A stretch of 34,301 nt of DNA from an uncultured Lewinella sp. (GTDB taxonomy: Bacteria; Bacteroidota; Bacteroidia; Chitinophagales; Saprospiraceae), in contig CALIGP010000121.1 of the NCBI GenBank assembly GCA_938021455.1, forward strand, positions 1 through 34,301, read 5' to 3'. This document shows, in pieces, positions 16,022 to 26,736 of this stretch (the first letter of the stretch is position 1; every line of letters begins with the position of its first letter). The position numbers and the translations under genes were made by a program. The notes under the pieces were generated by a model. The model ran no database searches, was not told where the DNA came from, and saw nothing but the letters and a program-made list of their open reading frames with translations.

Positions 16022-16053
16022 TTGCCAAACAACCCTACCATTGTGTAGTTTTG
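16022..16053 (+). promoter_or_regulatory. Promoter of terC
   Basis: TTG (16022-16024), 21 bp, TAGTTTTG (16046-16053), an exact TAnnTTTG box. The ATG is 48 bp downstream. Confidence 0.6.
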
Positions 16054-16100
16054 CAGCCTAGGAATAATTTTCACTTCCGACTGACTAATACAGCTCAAGC

Positions 16101-16943
16101 ATGTTTGATATCCCTGATTTTGGTAGCGGTGCCGTTTGGCTTTCTCTGCTAACCCTTACTTTTTTGGAGATCGTTCTCGGTATCGATAACATCATCTTCA
16201 TCTCTATCGCTTCGGACAAGCTAAAGTCTGATGCAGACCGAAAGCGAGCTACTAATATTGGCCTTATTCTGGCCATGGTACTAAGAATTGTCCTGCTTTT
16301 TGGCGTATCTATCCTGGTCGCAATGGAAGATCCATGGTTTACCTTCGACTGGGGCTGGGCAGCGGGTGGCTTCAGTGGTCAAAGCCTGATCTTGATTGCT
16401 GGTGGTATTTTCCTCTTATACAAGTCGACCTCAGAAATCCGACATAAACTCGAAGGCGAAGATGATCACGCCAATGGTGGTGGTAAAGGGGGGGCAACGT
16501 TGACCTCCGTAATTATCCAGATTACCATCATCAACATCGTCTTCAGTTTTGACTCGATTCTTACTGCGGTAGGGATGACGAACGGGCTGTATGGCGCTCT
16601 GATTGTGATGATCATTGCCGTGGTAGTCTCTGTTCTGATTATGATGCTATTTGCCGTTCCCGTGGGTAATTTTGTTAACAAGAACCCTACGGTACAAATG
16701 CTTGGCCTGGCCTTCCTGATTCTGATTGGCTTTATGCTGATTGCTGAGGGCGCTCACCTGGGCGATCTGGTTGTCTTTGACTCTCACGTAGGCACTGTTC
16801 CTAAGGGTTATCTCTACTTCGCGATTGCGTTCTCCCTGTTGGTTGAATTCCTGAATATGCGTATCCGCCCAGGAAAGAAGAGTAAGCACGTTGAGCTGAA
16901 TACCTACGCGGCAGAGGAGGCGGCTTCGCAAAAGGAAGGGTAG
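16101..16943 (+). CDS. TerC family integral membrane protein
   Basis: TerC family membrane protein of 280 aa, close to the usual family length. Members are linked to tellurium resistance and, for the related Alx/YkoY group, to manganese export during protein secretion. The diagnostic N-terminal segment FLEIVLGIDNIIFISI is present, with the conserved Glu and Asp in the membrane, and its internal repeat FSFDSILTAVGM follows in the second half. About seven hydrophobic segments are visible. A charged, Gly-rich loop (EGEDDHANGGGKGG) separates the halves. It has its own promoter and ends in a strong bidirectional terminator, so it is a single-gene transcript. No tellurite genes are nearby, so a manganese or housekeeping role is more likely. 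Confidence 0.9.
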   Translation: MFDIPDFGSGAVWLSLLTLTFLEIVLGIDNIIFISIASDKLKSDADRKRATNIGLILAMVLRIVLLFGVSILVAMEDPWFTFDWGWAAGGFSGQSLILIAGGIFLLYKSTSEIRHKLEGEDDHANGGGKGGATLTSVIIQITIINIVFSFDSILTAVGMTNGLYGALIVMIIAVVVSVLIMMLFAVPVGNFVNKNPTVQMLGLAFLILIGFMLIAEGAHLGDLVVFDSHVGTVPKGYLYFAIAFSLLVEFLNMRIRPGKKSKHVELNTYAAEEAASQKEG

Positions 16944-16992
16944 GGGCTCCAGCTGTTCTACAGTCTCACCGGCTGTCTTGACGTAACTACAT

Positions 16993-17061
16993 AAAAAAGC
17001 GGTCAACAATCATCGACTCCTTCTCAAAAGAACGAGGTGATGATTGTTGACCGCAATTTTT
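16993..17061. terminator. Bidirectional terminator between terC and infC
   Basis: Perfect 16-bp stem GCGGTCAACAATCATC (16999-17014) with GATGATTGTTGACCGC (17039-17054), preceded by AAAAAA and followed by TTTTTTT. Both strands have a T-run, as expected between convergent genes. Confidence 0.92.
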
Positions 17062-17080
17062 TTGCAGCAGGAGAATCGAT

Positions 17081-17764
17081 CTATTCTTCCTCAACGGCGT
17101 TAAGCTTCTTCTCTAGCTCAGCGTCAACCGCTTTTGCTTTCGTCTTCTTCTTAGCAGCGTCGCTTTTCTTACGCTTCTTAGGCTGGATCATGACGTTCAT
17201 CCGTCGTTTTTCCATTTTTGGCATGGCTTCAGCAGTGCCTACATCTTCCAGTTCCTTCATGAAACGGAGGAGGAGTAATTCGCCACGGTCTTTGAAGACA
17301 ATGGATCGGCCCCGGAAGTGTACATAGGCTTTTACCTTGGCACCGTCTTCCAGAAACTCACGTGCGTGACGGAGCTTAAAGTTGAAGTCGTGGTCTCCCA
17401 TATTAGGGCCAAAGCGAACTTCTTTAACTACGGTTTTAACCGTGTTAGCTTTTAATTCCTTTTCCCGTTGCTTTTGCTGGTAAAGGAACTTCTTATAGTC
17501 AATGATCTTTGCAACAGGGGGAACGGCATTCGGGCTGATTTCAACCAAATCCAGATCCACATCTCTCGCCCAGCCTTTAACAAGTCTGGTGTCATAAACT
17601 TCACCTGCGGAAATTTTCTCTCCGAGCTCAGCGGCAATATCCGCTACATTATCTCCGACTAATCGAACCTCCGGAACCCGCAACATATCGTTGATGCGGT
17701 GTTTTGGTGCGGTATCTTCTCTGCGGAAAGTGCGTCTACGGCCGCCGCCTCTTCTTCTACCCAA
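17081..17764 (-). CDS. infC: Translation initiation factor IF-3
   Basis: Initiation factor IF-3 (227 aa), which keeps 30S subunits free and checks start codon and initiator tRNA. N-domain: HRINDMLRVPEVRLVGDN (about 22-40) through VAKIIDYKKFLYQQKQREKE. C-domain: VKEVRFGPNMGDHDF, VKAYVHFRGRSIVF and a conserved end near MNVMIQPKK. A Lys/Ala/Glu-rich tail of about 30 residues extends beyond the core, as in other Bacteroidota. The start must be the TTG at 17764: the frame is closed upstream by a TAA, and no ATG lies before the conserved HRIN motif. A rare start codon recalls E. coli infC (AUU), where IF-3 represses itself. An A-rich leader replaces a Shine-Dalgarno. Confidence 0.95.
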   Translation of the reverse strand: MGRRRGGGRRRTFRREDTAPKHRINDMLRVPEVRLVGDNVADIAAELGEKISAGEVYDTRLVKGWARDVDLDLVEISPNAVPPVAKIIDYKKFLYQQKQREKELKANTVKTVVKEVRFGPNMGDHDFNFKLRHAREFLEDGAKVKAYVHFRGRSIVFKDRGELLLLRFMKELEDVGTAEAMPKMEKRRMNVMIQPKKRKKSDAAKKKTKAKAVDAELEKKLNAVEEE

Positions 17765-17965
17765 TACTTTGGTATTTATTTAAAAAATGGGGTGTTGCCC
17801 AGTGTGGGGGCAAAAACCTTGTTAGGAAATTGTACTATAAGAGAAGGTACGGCCAGGAAAATAGTTCCCGATTCATCCCTTAACTCCCGTAAAAATAAGG
17901 TGAGCCGGAGAGAAATCCCTCCGGCTCACCCAAAAATTATAGAATTAGCAATACTTATCGTAGCG
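17765..17965. promoter_or_regulatory. infC upstream region with clpC terminator
   Basis: This 201-bp gap between clpC and infC (both minus strand) holds the clpC terminator at 17899-17930. The remaining 130 bp presumably carry the infC promoter and leader, but I cannot point to a clear TAnnTTTG box. The leader just before the TTG start is A/T-rich (TTTTTTAAATAAATACC). Confidence 0.4.
17899..17930 (-). terminator. Terminator of clpC
   Basis: Perfect 12-bp stem GGTGAGCCGGAG/CTCCGGCTCACC with an 8-nt loop, 36 bp past the clpC stop. On the minus strand it is followed by TTATTTTTA. Confidence 0.88.
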
Positions 17966-20548
17966 CTATTCTTCTACGTCGGAGCCAACGGCTTCGTTTT
18001 GTGTGATGCTCAGGCCATCCTCTTCTTCGTTAAGAACAGCGACTAGCTTACTTCCTCCTTCAGGGTTATTGTTCAGGATGAATTCAGCCAGGGGGTCTTC
18101 AATATACTTTTGAATAGCCCGGTGTAAGGGGCGAGCACCAAACTGAGGATCGAAGCCTTTTTCTGCGACAAATTTCTTGGCTTCTTCGGATAGTTCAAGG
18201 CTGAACTCCAATCCATCAAGACGCTTGTACAGGTCGGCTAGTGCAATATCGATGATCTTGAAGATCTCTTCCTGCCCGAGACTATTGAAGATGACAACGT
18301 CATCGATCCGGTTCAGGAATTCCGGAGAGAAGGTCCGCTTCAGGGCATTGTTGATTACCGCTTTGCTGTTCTCCTCTGCGTTCTCCGTCCGGGCTTTAGT
18401 GGCAAAGCCTACGCCCTGACCAAAGTCCTTCAACTGGCGAACACCAATGTTGGAAGTCATGATGATCATGGTATTCTTAAAGTCCACTTTGCGACCCATA
18501 CCGTCGGTTAGCTGTCCGTCGTCCAGCACCTGCAGCAAGATGTTGTAAACATCAGGGTGAGCCTTCTCGATCTCGTCGAGCAGAATCACGCTGTAGGGCT
18601 TGCGGCGTACCTTCTCGGTGAGTTGGCCACCTTCTTCGTAGCCTACGTATCCGGGAGGGGCACCAATCAGGCGGCTGACGCTGAATTTCTCCATGTACTC
18701 AGACATGTCAATTCGAATCAGGCTGTCCTCGCTGTCAAAAATGTACTTGGTCAGCACCTTAGCTAGTTCCGTCTTACCTACACCCGTCGGGCCGAGGAAG
18801 ATGAAGGTACCGATGGGCTTCTTAGGATCTTTAAGGCCAACGCGGTTCCGCTGAATGGCTTTGGTGACTTTCTCAATGGCACTATCCTGACCAATCACGG
18901 AGCCTTTCAGATCATCGGCCATACCGACAAGCTTTTTGCTCTCGTTCTGGGCTACCCGGTTAACGGGGATGCCCGTCATCATGGATACCACCTCGGCGAT
19001 ATCGTCTTCCCCAACGGGGTAGCGACGTGTCTTGGACTCTTCTTCCCACTTCACTTTCGCTTCCTCAAGCGAGCGCTGAAGCTTACTTTCCTTGTCGCGT
19101 AAATCGGCAGCACGTTCGTACTGCTGGTTCTTCACGGCCAGGTTTTTCTGCTCCCGCACTTCTTCGATCTCTCCTTCTACCTGCTCAATGTGCTCAGGTA
19201 CGGTGATGTTTTTGAGGTGCGTACGTGCGCCAACTTCGTCGAGCACGTCAATGGCTTTGTCGGGAAGGAAACGATCGGTAATGTACCGGTCGCTGAACTT
19301 CACACAAGCTTCAATGGCTTCGTCAGAGTAGTTGACGTTGTGAAACTCTTCGTACTTAGATTTGATGTTGTTCAGGATGTGAACGGCCTCCTCCGGGCTT
19401 GGCGGGTTAACCAATACCTTTTGGAAACGACGGTCAAGGGCACCATCTTTTTCAATGTGCTGACGATACTCATCCAGCGTAGAAGCACCAATACATTGGA
19501 GCTCACCCCGGGCAAGGGCCGGCTTAAAGATGTTGCTGGCGTCAAGTGATCCGGTGGCACCACCTGCACCCACAATAGTGTGGATCTCATCAATGAAGAG
19601 AATCACGTCCCGGCTTTTTTCCAGCTCGGTCATGATGGCTTTCATCCGTTCCTCAAACTGGCCGCGGTACTTCGTACCTGCTACCAAAGCAGCGAGGTCG
19701 AGCATCACGATACGCTTGTCGAACAATGTCCGACTTACTTTTTTCTCTTTGATGCGGAGAGCAAGACCCTCTACGATCGCAGTCTTACCTACACCCGGTT
19801 CACCAATTAGAATAGGATTGTTCTTCTTGCGACGGCTTAAAATTTGGCTGACGCGTTCGATTTCAGTTTCCCGACCAATGATGGGGTCAAGTTTGTTATC
19901 ATCTGCCAGGGAAGTGATGTCCCGCCCGAAATTGTCGAGTACAGGCGTACGGCTTTTACTGCCACCTCCCGGGCCACCTTTACGCTGGCCACCCTGGTAG
20001 TTGCCGCGGCCTTGTTCGCCGTCGTCTTCAAATTGGTCACCGCCATCATCAGGAGCCTGACCCATGGGTAAGTCCATATCTTCGGTGAAGTCTTTTTCGT
20101 CTTTCACGTAATCGAGTTCTGCTTTATAAATGTCATACTCTACTTCAAACTGACGGAGGATTTTGGCCGCCGGAAGTTCCTTGTTCCGGAGAATAGAGAG
20201 TATCAAATGTTCCGGGCTAACGATGGTAGTCTTCAGTGCCTTAGCTTCTAGAAAAGTTACTTTCAGGACGCGATCGGCTTTGTCGTTGAGCGGAAGTTGA
20301 GAGATAGTATTGCCGCTGGTTTGGCCACTATTCCGCTGAATATTCTCACGGATAGTATCCTTGAGCGCCTGGATATCAACGGCCAGATTCCGTAATACGC
20401 GGTTAGCCAGACTATCCGGCATACTCAAAACACCCAGCAAAAGATGTTCGGGGCCCACGTAGGCATGGCCTAGCTTTTCGGCTTCGATCTTGCCGCGGGC
20501 CATGGCCTTTTTTATTTCAGGACTGAATTCCTTTCTACTTGGATTCAT
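17966..20548 (-). CDS. clpC: ATP-dependent Clp protease ATP-binding subunit ClpC
   Basis: AAA+ unfoldase of 860 aa that feeds proteins to ClpP. An N-terminal double Clp_N domain (about 1-145) is followed by a Gly/Asp-rich linker, AAA-1 with Walker [14 protein letters not shown] and Walker [10 protein letters not shown], a UVR-type middle segment ([19 protein letters not shown]) that marks ClpC rather than ClpA or ClpB, and AAA-2 with [35 protein letters not shown] and [11 protein letters not shown]. The ORF track starts 29 codons upstream, but the family start [19 protein letters not shown] is at 20548, preceded by an A/T-rich leader and a promoter that lies inside the extension. Single-gene unit with its own terminator. 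Confidence 0.96.
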   Translation of the reverse strand: MNPSRKEFSPEIKKAMARGKIEAEKLGHAYVGPEHLLLGVLSMPDSLANRVLRNLAVDIQALKDTIRENIQRNSGQTSGNTISQLPLNDKADRVLKVTFLEAKALKTTIVSPEHLILSILRNKELPAAKILRQFEVEYDIYKAELDYVKDEKDFTEDMDLPMGQAPDDGGDQFEDDGEQGRGNYQGGQRKGGPGGGSKSRTPVLDNFGRDITSLADDNKLDPIIGRETEIERVSQILSRRKKNNPILIGEPGVGKTAIVEGLALRIKEKKVSRTLFDKRIVMLDLAALVAGTKYRGQFEERMKAIMTELEKSRDVILFIDEIHTIVGAGGATGSLDASNIFKPALARGELQCIGASTLDEYRQHIEKDGALDRRFQKVLVNPPSPEEAVHILNNIKSKYEEFHNVNYSDEAIEACVKFSDRYITDRFLPDKAIDVLDEVGARTHLKNITVPEHIEQVEGEIEEVREQKNLAVKNQQYERAADLRDKESKLQRSLEEAKVKWEEESKTRRYPVGEDDIAEVVSMMTGIPVNRVAQNESKKLVGMADDLKGSVIGQDSAIEKVTKAIQRNRVGLKDPKKPIGTFIFLGPTGVGKTELAKVLTKYIFDSEDSLIRIDMSEYMEKFSVSRLIGAPPGYVGYEEGGQLTEKVRRKPYSVILLDEIEKAHPDVYNILLQVLDDGQLTDGMGRKVDFKNTMIIMTSNIGVRQLKDFGQGVGFATKARTENAEENSKAVINNALKRTFSPEFLNRIDDVVIFNSLGQEEIFKIIDIALADLYKRLDGLEFSLELSEEAKKFVAEKGFDPQFGARPLHRAIQKYIEDPLAEFILNNNPEGGSKLVAVLNEEEDGLSITQNEAVGSDVEE

Positions 20549-20582
20549 TTTTATAAATTTTCTTTGGTTGGGGAAAGATAAC

Positions 20583-20603
20583 GGGGCGCGGACGCTGGTG
20601 CAA
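20583..20603 (-). repeat. Dispersed element, degenerate copy in the clpC promoter
   Basis: Minus strand TTGCACCAGCGTCCGCGCCC plus C. The TTG doubles as the -33 element and the rest forms the 20-bp spacer of the clpC promoter. Confidence 0.4.
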
Positions 20604-20849
20604 GCAATGTTGAAAAACAGCAACGTTCCTAACATCGTCTTTCGTCAAATAGCAGCTGTAATAAACGTGCCAGATGACTACTACTGACAAATAAACCTGA
20701 CAATTCGCCGGTCTGTGGACAATTTGTACAGGACTTCAGCAGCTTATTAAGGGGAACAATAAAGCGTAACTTTAGTTGGAGAAAAAATCAGCAAATTCTG
20801 ACAGATGGCCCAGCTTTTGTTAGGTTCCCATAGATTTAGTCAAAAAAAC

Positions 20850-20857
20850 TACCTTTG
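20850..20857 (+). promoter_or_regulatory. -7 box of the STAS gene
   Basis: Exact TACCTTTG 18 bp before the ATG at 20876. It shows that the ORF-track start at 20855, which lies inside the box, is too early. Confidence 0.6.
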
Positions 20858-20875
20858 CGCCAAATAAAGAAGAAT

Positions 20876-21256
20876 ATGAAATTCAGCCTCGACAAGCAAG
20901 AACGCTACACGCTCATCAAGCCCGAAGAAGATAACCTCAACTCAGCCGTAGCGCCACAGTTGAAGTCAGAATTCGTCATCCTGGCGAATGAAGGTATCAA
21001 CAACTTGATCCTTGATTTAAGTTCTGTAAAGTACGTTGACAGCTCTGGCCTAAGCGCTATTCTAACGGCTCGCAGGCTCTGGACTAACCTGGGGACTTTC
21101 GTCGTTACCGGCGTTGATCACCCTGCCGTAAAGCGCCTGGTGGAGATATCTAAAGTAGACTCCGTACTAACGATTTTGCCGACGGTTTCTGAATCCAGCG
21201 ATTTCATTATGATGGAGGAACTGCAACGGGATCTTCAGGGAGATGGCGAAGAGTAG
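20876..21256 (+). CDS. STAS domain protein (anti-sigma factor antagonist-like)
   Basis: Single STAS domain protein of 126 aa, similar to anti-anti-sigma factors such as SpoIIAA/RsbV. The segment YVDSSGLSAILTARR contains the usual phosphorylatable serine region (Ser56/Ser57). The C-terminus is acidic (DLQGDGEE). The start is ATG 20876 (MKFSLDKQERY); the track's extension of seven codons overlaps the promoter. No anti-sigma kinase is nearby. The ribonuclease Z gene follows, with a long terminator hairpin between, so the two are adjacent but probably separate transcripts. The partner is unknown. Confidence 0.85.
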   Translation: MKFSLDKQERYTLIKPEEDNLNSAVAPQLKSEFVILANEGINNLILDLSSVKYVDSSGLSAILTARRLWTNLGTFVVTGVDHPAVKRLVEISKVDSVLTILPTVSESSDFIMMEELQRDLQGDGEE

Positions 21257-21313
21257 AGAGCAACTCTCTGCTTGAAAAGCATCACCAACTAACGTGCTAC
21301 TTTGGCAACTCTT

Positions 21314-21395
21314 AGCGGTCAAGGGTTTGTATTTAGACTACCACCTTAATGTAACGGTAGGCTAAATACTAACCGTTGACCGCTTTTGTATTTTA
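21314..21395 (+). terminator. Long hairpin terminator after the STAS gene
   Basis: Arms of 29 nt at 21314-21342 and 21356-21384 pair at 26 of 29 positions, with outer ends AGCGGTCAA and TTGACCGCT and a TTTTGTATTTT run after. The outer sequence GCGGTCAA also forms the outside of the terC/infC terminator. Confidence 0.85.
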
Positions 21396-21502
21396 ACGAG
21401 AACGCTATTTTGGCCAACTGTTTTAGGCGCAGACTTAACCGGGAAGAGCAACTTCATGGCGACGGGAGGCATTGTTTTTTCCGAAAGTAAAATTATCTCC
21501 AG

Positions 21503-24049
<2,547 letters not shown>

Positions 24050-24184
24050 GATTAAGAAGAGATTAGGATAAAGGTATTGAAAAGGAGGAGTTTGGCTGAC
24101 CTTGTCTCAGGGCAGGGAGAGTTGGATTCGTAGGATTCATAAAGAATTTTTAGGGTGTGTCCTACAAAAATTCGCAACCACTCG

Positions 24185-24192
24185 TACCTTTC
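24185..24192 (+). promoter_or_regulatory. Possible -7 box directly before a GTG start
   Basis: TACCTTTC matches seven of eight positions of TAnnTTTG and ends 4 nt before GTG 24197. If real, the transcript would have almost no leader. Confidence 0.3.
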
Positions 24193-24196
24193 CCTT

Positions 24197-25441
24197 GTGA
24201 AAACTATCATCGTTCAAATTGATAATCAAGGCCTACACTACGGCATCGGGTACATTCCATGGGAGGTGACAAACCTGCCCGTGGGTGGCTTCCGCTTCCG
24301 GGAGCGAGAGACGGTGTTCTGGGAAGTAGAGATGACGGGTTACGATATAGGATCCGGCTGTTTGGCGGTCCGAGTGATGGATTATGAGGCGGAAAAAATA
24401 GCTTTCCGTCCCGAACGTGCCATGAAGCAGCCGGTGAAGCAATTGGTGTTTGCACCTTTAGATGGAGAAGCGTTTAAGGCGCAGCTGGCGTATTATCAGG
24501 CAGGGCCGTTGGCCAGTGTATTGCTGGAAAACCCTGCCGCAAAAACACCCTCTGCACCTGCGGTTGCGCCCCCCCAAGAGGAGGATTGGGAAGCGCCTTC
24601 TTACACACGAAGCGTTTCTTTCTCTCTGCCGCTGCTCGAGCTCACTTTCGCCAATGGAGGGGTGAAAGGCAGTGTGGAATTGCCGGGGCTGACGGATGCA
24701 GTAGATTTTAGTATATCCAACGACCACATCGTCGCCGAGTTTGATGCCATCAAGCCATTTTTCGTCCGGGCGTTGAAGCGGAAGACAATTGAGATCTCCG
24801 CCAGTTTGATGTTTACAAACGACGAACCCCGACTGCAGGATGCCCGCTCTTCCCAAATTGACCGTATAAACGATGATATGCTGGAAGTCTTCCGCGCACG
24901 CGGTGTCCGACAGTTGCTCTCTCCGGAACGGATGGCTACCGTTGATAAAAGTCTTTTTACCCCAGATGATATTTTCGAGAGCCTCGACGACAATGAACTT
25001 GGAAAAGCCACCCTGCCGCAGGATGGATTTGACCTGCTGAACGAAATTCTCCGCCACAAAACAGTCCGGAACGCCCGCCAACTAGAATTCCTGGCCGGCC
25101 GTCTGCATCAGGCAGCGCATAAACTGCGCTTCGTCCTTTCCCCGAAGTTTGGCTTTGTCTTCGTCGCCGAAGGCCGGGAGGGGCGGCATTTCATCCTGGA
25201 GCTGCTTGACTCTCACGCCACCTACGTCTGGAGCCTACCGCTGGAATGGCGAACGCTTGATGAGCAGTTCCGGGCCGTAGAGAAAGAGATCGCCGCCATC
25301 GCCAGCATCGGCCGGGGGCAATACCGCCGCACGCTGCACTTCGAACATGAGTTTTGGTTCGTTATCCACGAATCAGCGGACTCGACGCTAGTCGATGGTT
25401 TCCCGCGCTGGAAGAACCGGCTGTTGGAGGGGTTGATGTGA
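24197..25441 (+). CDS. Uncharacterised protein
   Basis: Soluble protein of about 414 aa that I do not recognise. The N-terminal third is beta-rich (IIVQIDNQGLHYGIGYIPW, FRFRERETVFWEVEM). A Pro/Ala linker at about 115-135 is coded partly by a copy of the dispersed element (SAPAVAPP). The C-terminal part is mixed, with FLAGRLHQAAHKLRFVLSP and FGFVFVAEGREGRHFILELL. There is no signal peptide, membrane segment or known catalytic motif. The GTG at 24197 is my start because a TACCTTTC box ends 4 nt before it; the track's start lies upstream of that box. It converges on the arrestin-like gene with 8 bp between. Confidence 0.75.
   Translation: MKTIIVQIDNQGLHYGIGYIPWEVTNLPVGGFRFRERETVFWEVEMTGYDIGSGCLAVRVMDYEAEKIAFRPERAMKQPVKQLVFAPLDGEAFKAQLAYYQAGPLASVLLENPAAKTPSAPAVAPPQEEDWEAPSYTRSVSFSLPLLELTFANGGVKGSVELPGLTDAVDFSISNDHIVAEFDAIKPFFVRALKRKTIEISASLMFTNDEPRLQDARSSQIDRINDDMLEVFRARGVRQLLSPERMATVDKSLFTPDDIFESLDDNELGKATLPQDGFDLLNEILRHKTVRNARQLEFLAGRLHQAAHKLRFVLSPKFGFVFVAEGREGRHFILELLDSHATYVWSLPLEWRTLDEQFRAVEKEIAAIASIGRGQYRRTLHFEHEFWFVIHESADSTLVDGFPRWKNRLLEGLM
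24553..24571 (+). repeat. Dispersed TGCACCTGCG element in a coding linker
   Basis: TGCACCTGCGGTTGCGCCC inside the uncharacterised gene, coding APAVAP in its linker. Confidence 0.65.
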
Positions 25442-25449
25442 GGCAGGCT

Positions 25450-26547
25450 TCACCTCCCATTCTCCCGCCGGTTTAGCTGCTTTTCCCGCAAGGGTTCCAG
25501 TTCCAGTACATCGTCGAACGTCTCGCCTTGCTCGGGCAGCGGTATTTGGTTCAGCTGCGCCAAACTAACCTTAACGGGTATCCGAAAACGAATGTTTTTT
25601 CCCCGCGTTCTCGGGTACTCCAGATAAAAATCCCACTCGATATTTTTGTAGTCGTGTCGGTAAGTAGCCGGAAGTTTTCCGGCCGGGAAGGGTAGGGGGA
25701 CACGGAAATATTTGCCCGTCCGGATGGCTGTGTCCCGAATGAGTACGCTTTTCTTGAAGATTTCTGAGGACTGCGCATCGTCTCCCACACCGATGGTCTG
25801 CCTTATCCGAAAGCCGATCCGGGCGTCCAGAAATTCCTCGCCAGCACCCCGGGGTTCCAGGTGAAGATGCGGGAAGCCTTTATGATCCGTTCGGACTTCA
25901 GCCAGCAGGTGACCGAAAAGATGACGACCAACGTAGTCGCCCTCCAGAATGTAGAGAAACGGCAGGAAACAAAGCAGCATGAACCAGGGGAAGTAGGCTG
26001 TATTCGGAACGAACATAACGGAGGTGAACAGGAGCCCCATCAAAAAGAGCCACCAGCTGCGATCTTTACCATTCAGACTTATTCGCCGGGCGGGGATTTG
26101 GTAGCGGGCATCTCCGCGAAGGACGGAGAAGGGAATGGTTACTTGCTTGAAGCCTAGTAGGTTCACATTGAACCCCTGTGCGGAAAAGCCGGAAGTTGCA
26201 CCACTAAAATCTCGGAGGTAAGCATCACCGGTTCTTTCATTTCGAATCCGGCTGGGGAATAGTTTTATCTCCAGATTATGGTCAATATTGAAGCCTTTTC
26301 CCTTGAAGTCAAAGTTGTCGAGCGGCTTAGGAAAGGTAAATGGGATAAAGTTGGTGCCTCGCTTTAGCTCAATATCATTACCAACGGTCGCCTTTTGGTC
26401 CCCCATCCGCAGCTCAATGCGCCAGACGGCCAGCTTTCCGGGGATGTCGATTTTTAGCTTACCGCTCACTATATCTCCCACCAGAAATTTCCCGCCAGAT
26501 TTACTGAGGTCATCAAGGGTGATTTTTATGTCTTTTGCAGTTACCAT
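25450..26547 (-). CDS. Membrane protein with two beta-sandwich, arrestin-like halves
   Basis: Protein of 365 aa that I cannot place in a named family. The N-terminal half (about 1-155) is all-beta with arrestin-like phrases (FLVGDIVSGKLKIDIPGK, GTNFIPFTFPKPLD). Two hydrophobic segments follow at about 163-205 (WWLFLMGLLFTSVMF, YFPWFMLLCFLPFLYIL). The C-terminal half is again beta-rich and ends with an arrestin-C-like stretch (FRVPLPFPAGKLPATYRHDY, NIEWDFYLEYPR). There is no signal peptide; both halves may face the cytoplasm. The arrestin-like fold is an inference from pattern, not from a database match. It is convergent with the uncharacterised gene. Confidence 0.75.
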   Translation of the reverse strand: MVTAKDIKITLDDLSKSGGKFLVGDIVSGKLKIDIPGKLAVWRIELRMGDQKATVGNDIELKRGTNFIPFTFPKPLDNFDFKGKGFNIDHNLEIKLFPSRIRNERTGDAYLRDFSGATSGFSAQGFNVNLLGFKQVTIPFSVLRGDARYQIPARRISLNGKDRSWWLFLMGLLFTSVMFVPNTAYFPWFMLLCFLPFLYILEGDYVGRHLFGHLLAEVRTDHKGFPHLHLEPRGAGEEFLDARIGFRIRQTIGVGDDAQSSEIFKKSVLIRDTAIRTGKYFRVPLPFPAGKLPATYRHDYKNIEWDFYLEYPRTRGKNIRFRIPVKVSLAQLNQIPLPEQGETFDDVLELEPLREKQLNRRENGR

Positions 26548-26641
26548 TACGGCTAAATATAGGCTTTGGGATGAATTAGAAATAATTGATCAGACGGAGA
26601 TGTTTAGTTCATCGACAAAAAAGCAAGCGCTTCGTGCTACT

Positions 26642-26680
26642 GGACACAAGAGGAAACAAAGACACAAAGAGCACAAAGGC
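26642..26680. repeat. Short degenerate ACACAAAG repeat
   Basis: About four units of 8-10 nt (AAACAAAG, ACACAAAG, AGCACAAAG) in the gap between the arrestin-like and DUF481-like genes. The repeat is weak. Confidence 0.4.
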
Positions 26681-26736
26681 AATCTTCCAGAACGGTACCT
26701 ACTGAGCGGAAAGAGAGCTATTATTTCTTTTATGCG

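Larger units (their letters stand above)
20549..20875. promoter_or_regulatory. Divergent clpC/STAS promoter region
   Basis: This 327-bp gap holds no gene. The clpC promoter is on the minus strand: TTG (20601-20603), 20 bp, TATCTTTC (20573-20580). The STAS promoter box TACCTTTG (20850-20857) is an exact -7 match, but I find no TTG at the expected distance. Two GACAATT words sit at about 20699 and 20719. The spacer of the clpC promoter is itself a degenerate copy of the dispersed TGCACCTGCG element. Confidence 0.6.

Noticed and set aside
16101-16943. Tellurite resistance locus
   Set aside because: TerC stands alone without other ter genes; the family has broader roles.
20549-20635. N-terminal extension of ClpC in the ORF track
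   Set aside because: The extension spans the clpC promoter; the conserved N-terminus starts at 20548.
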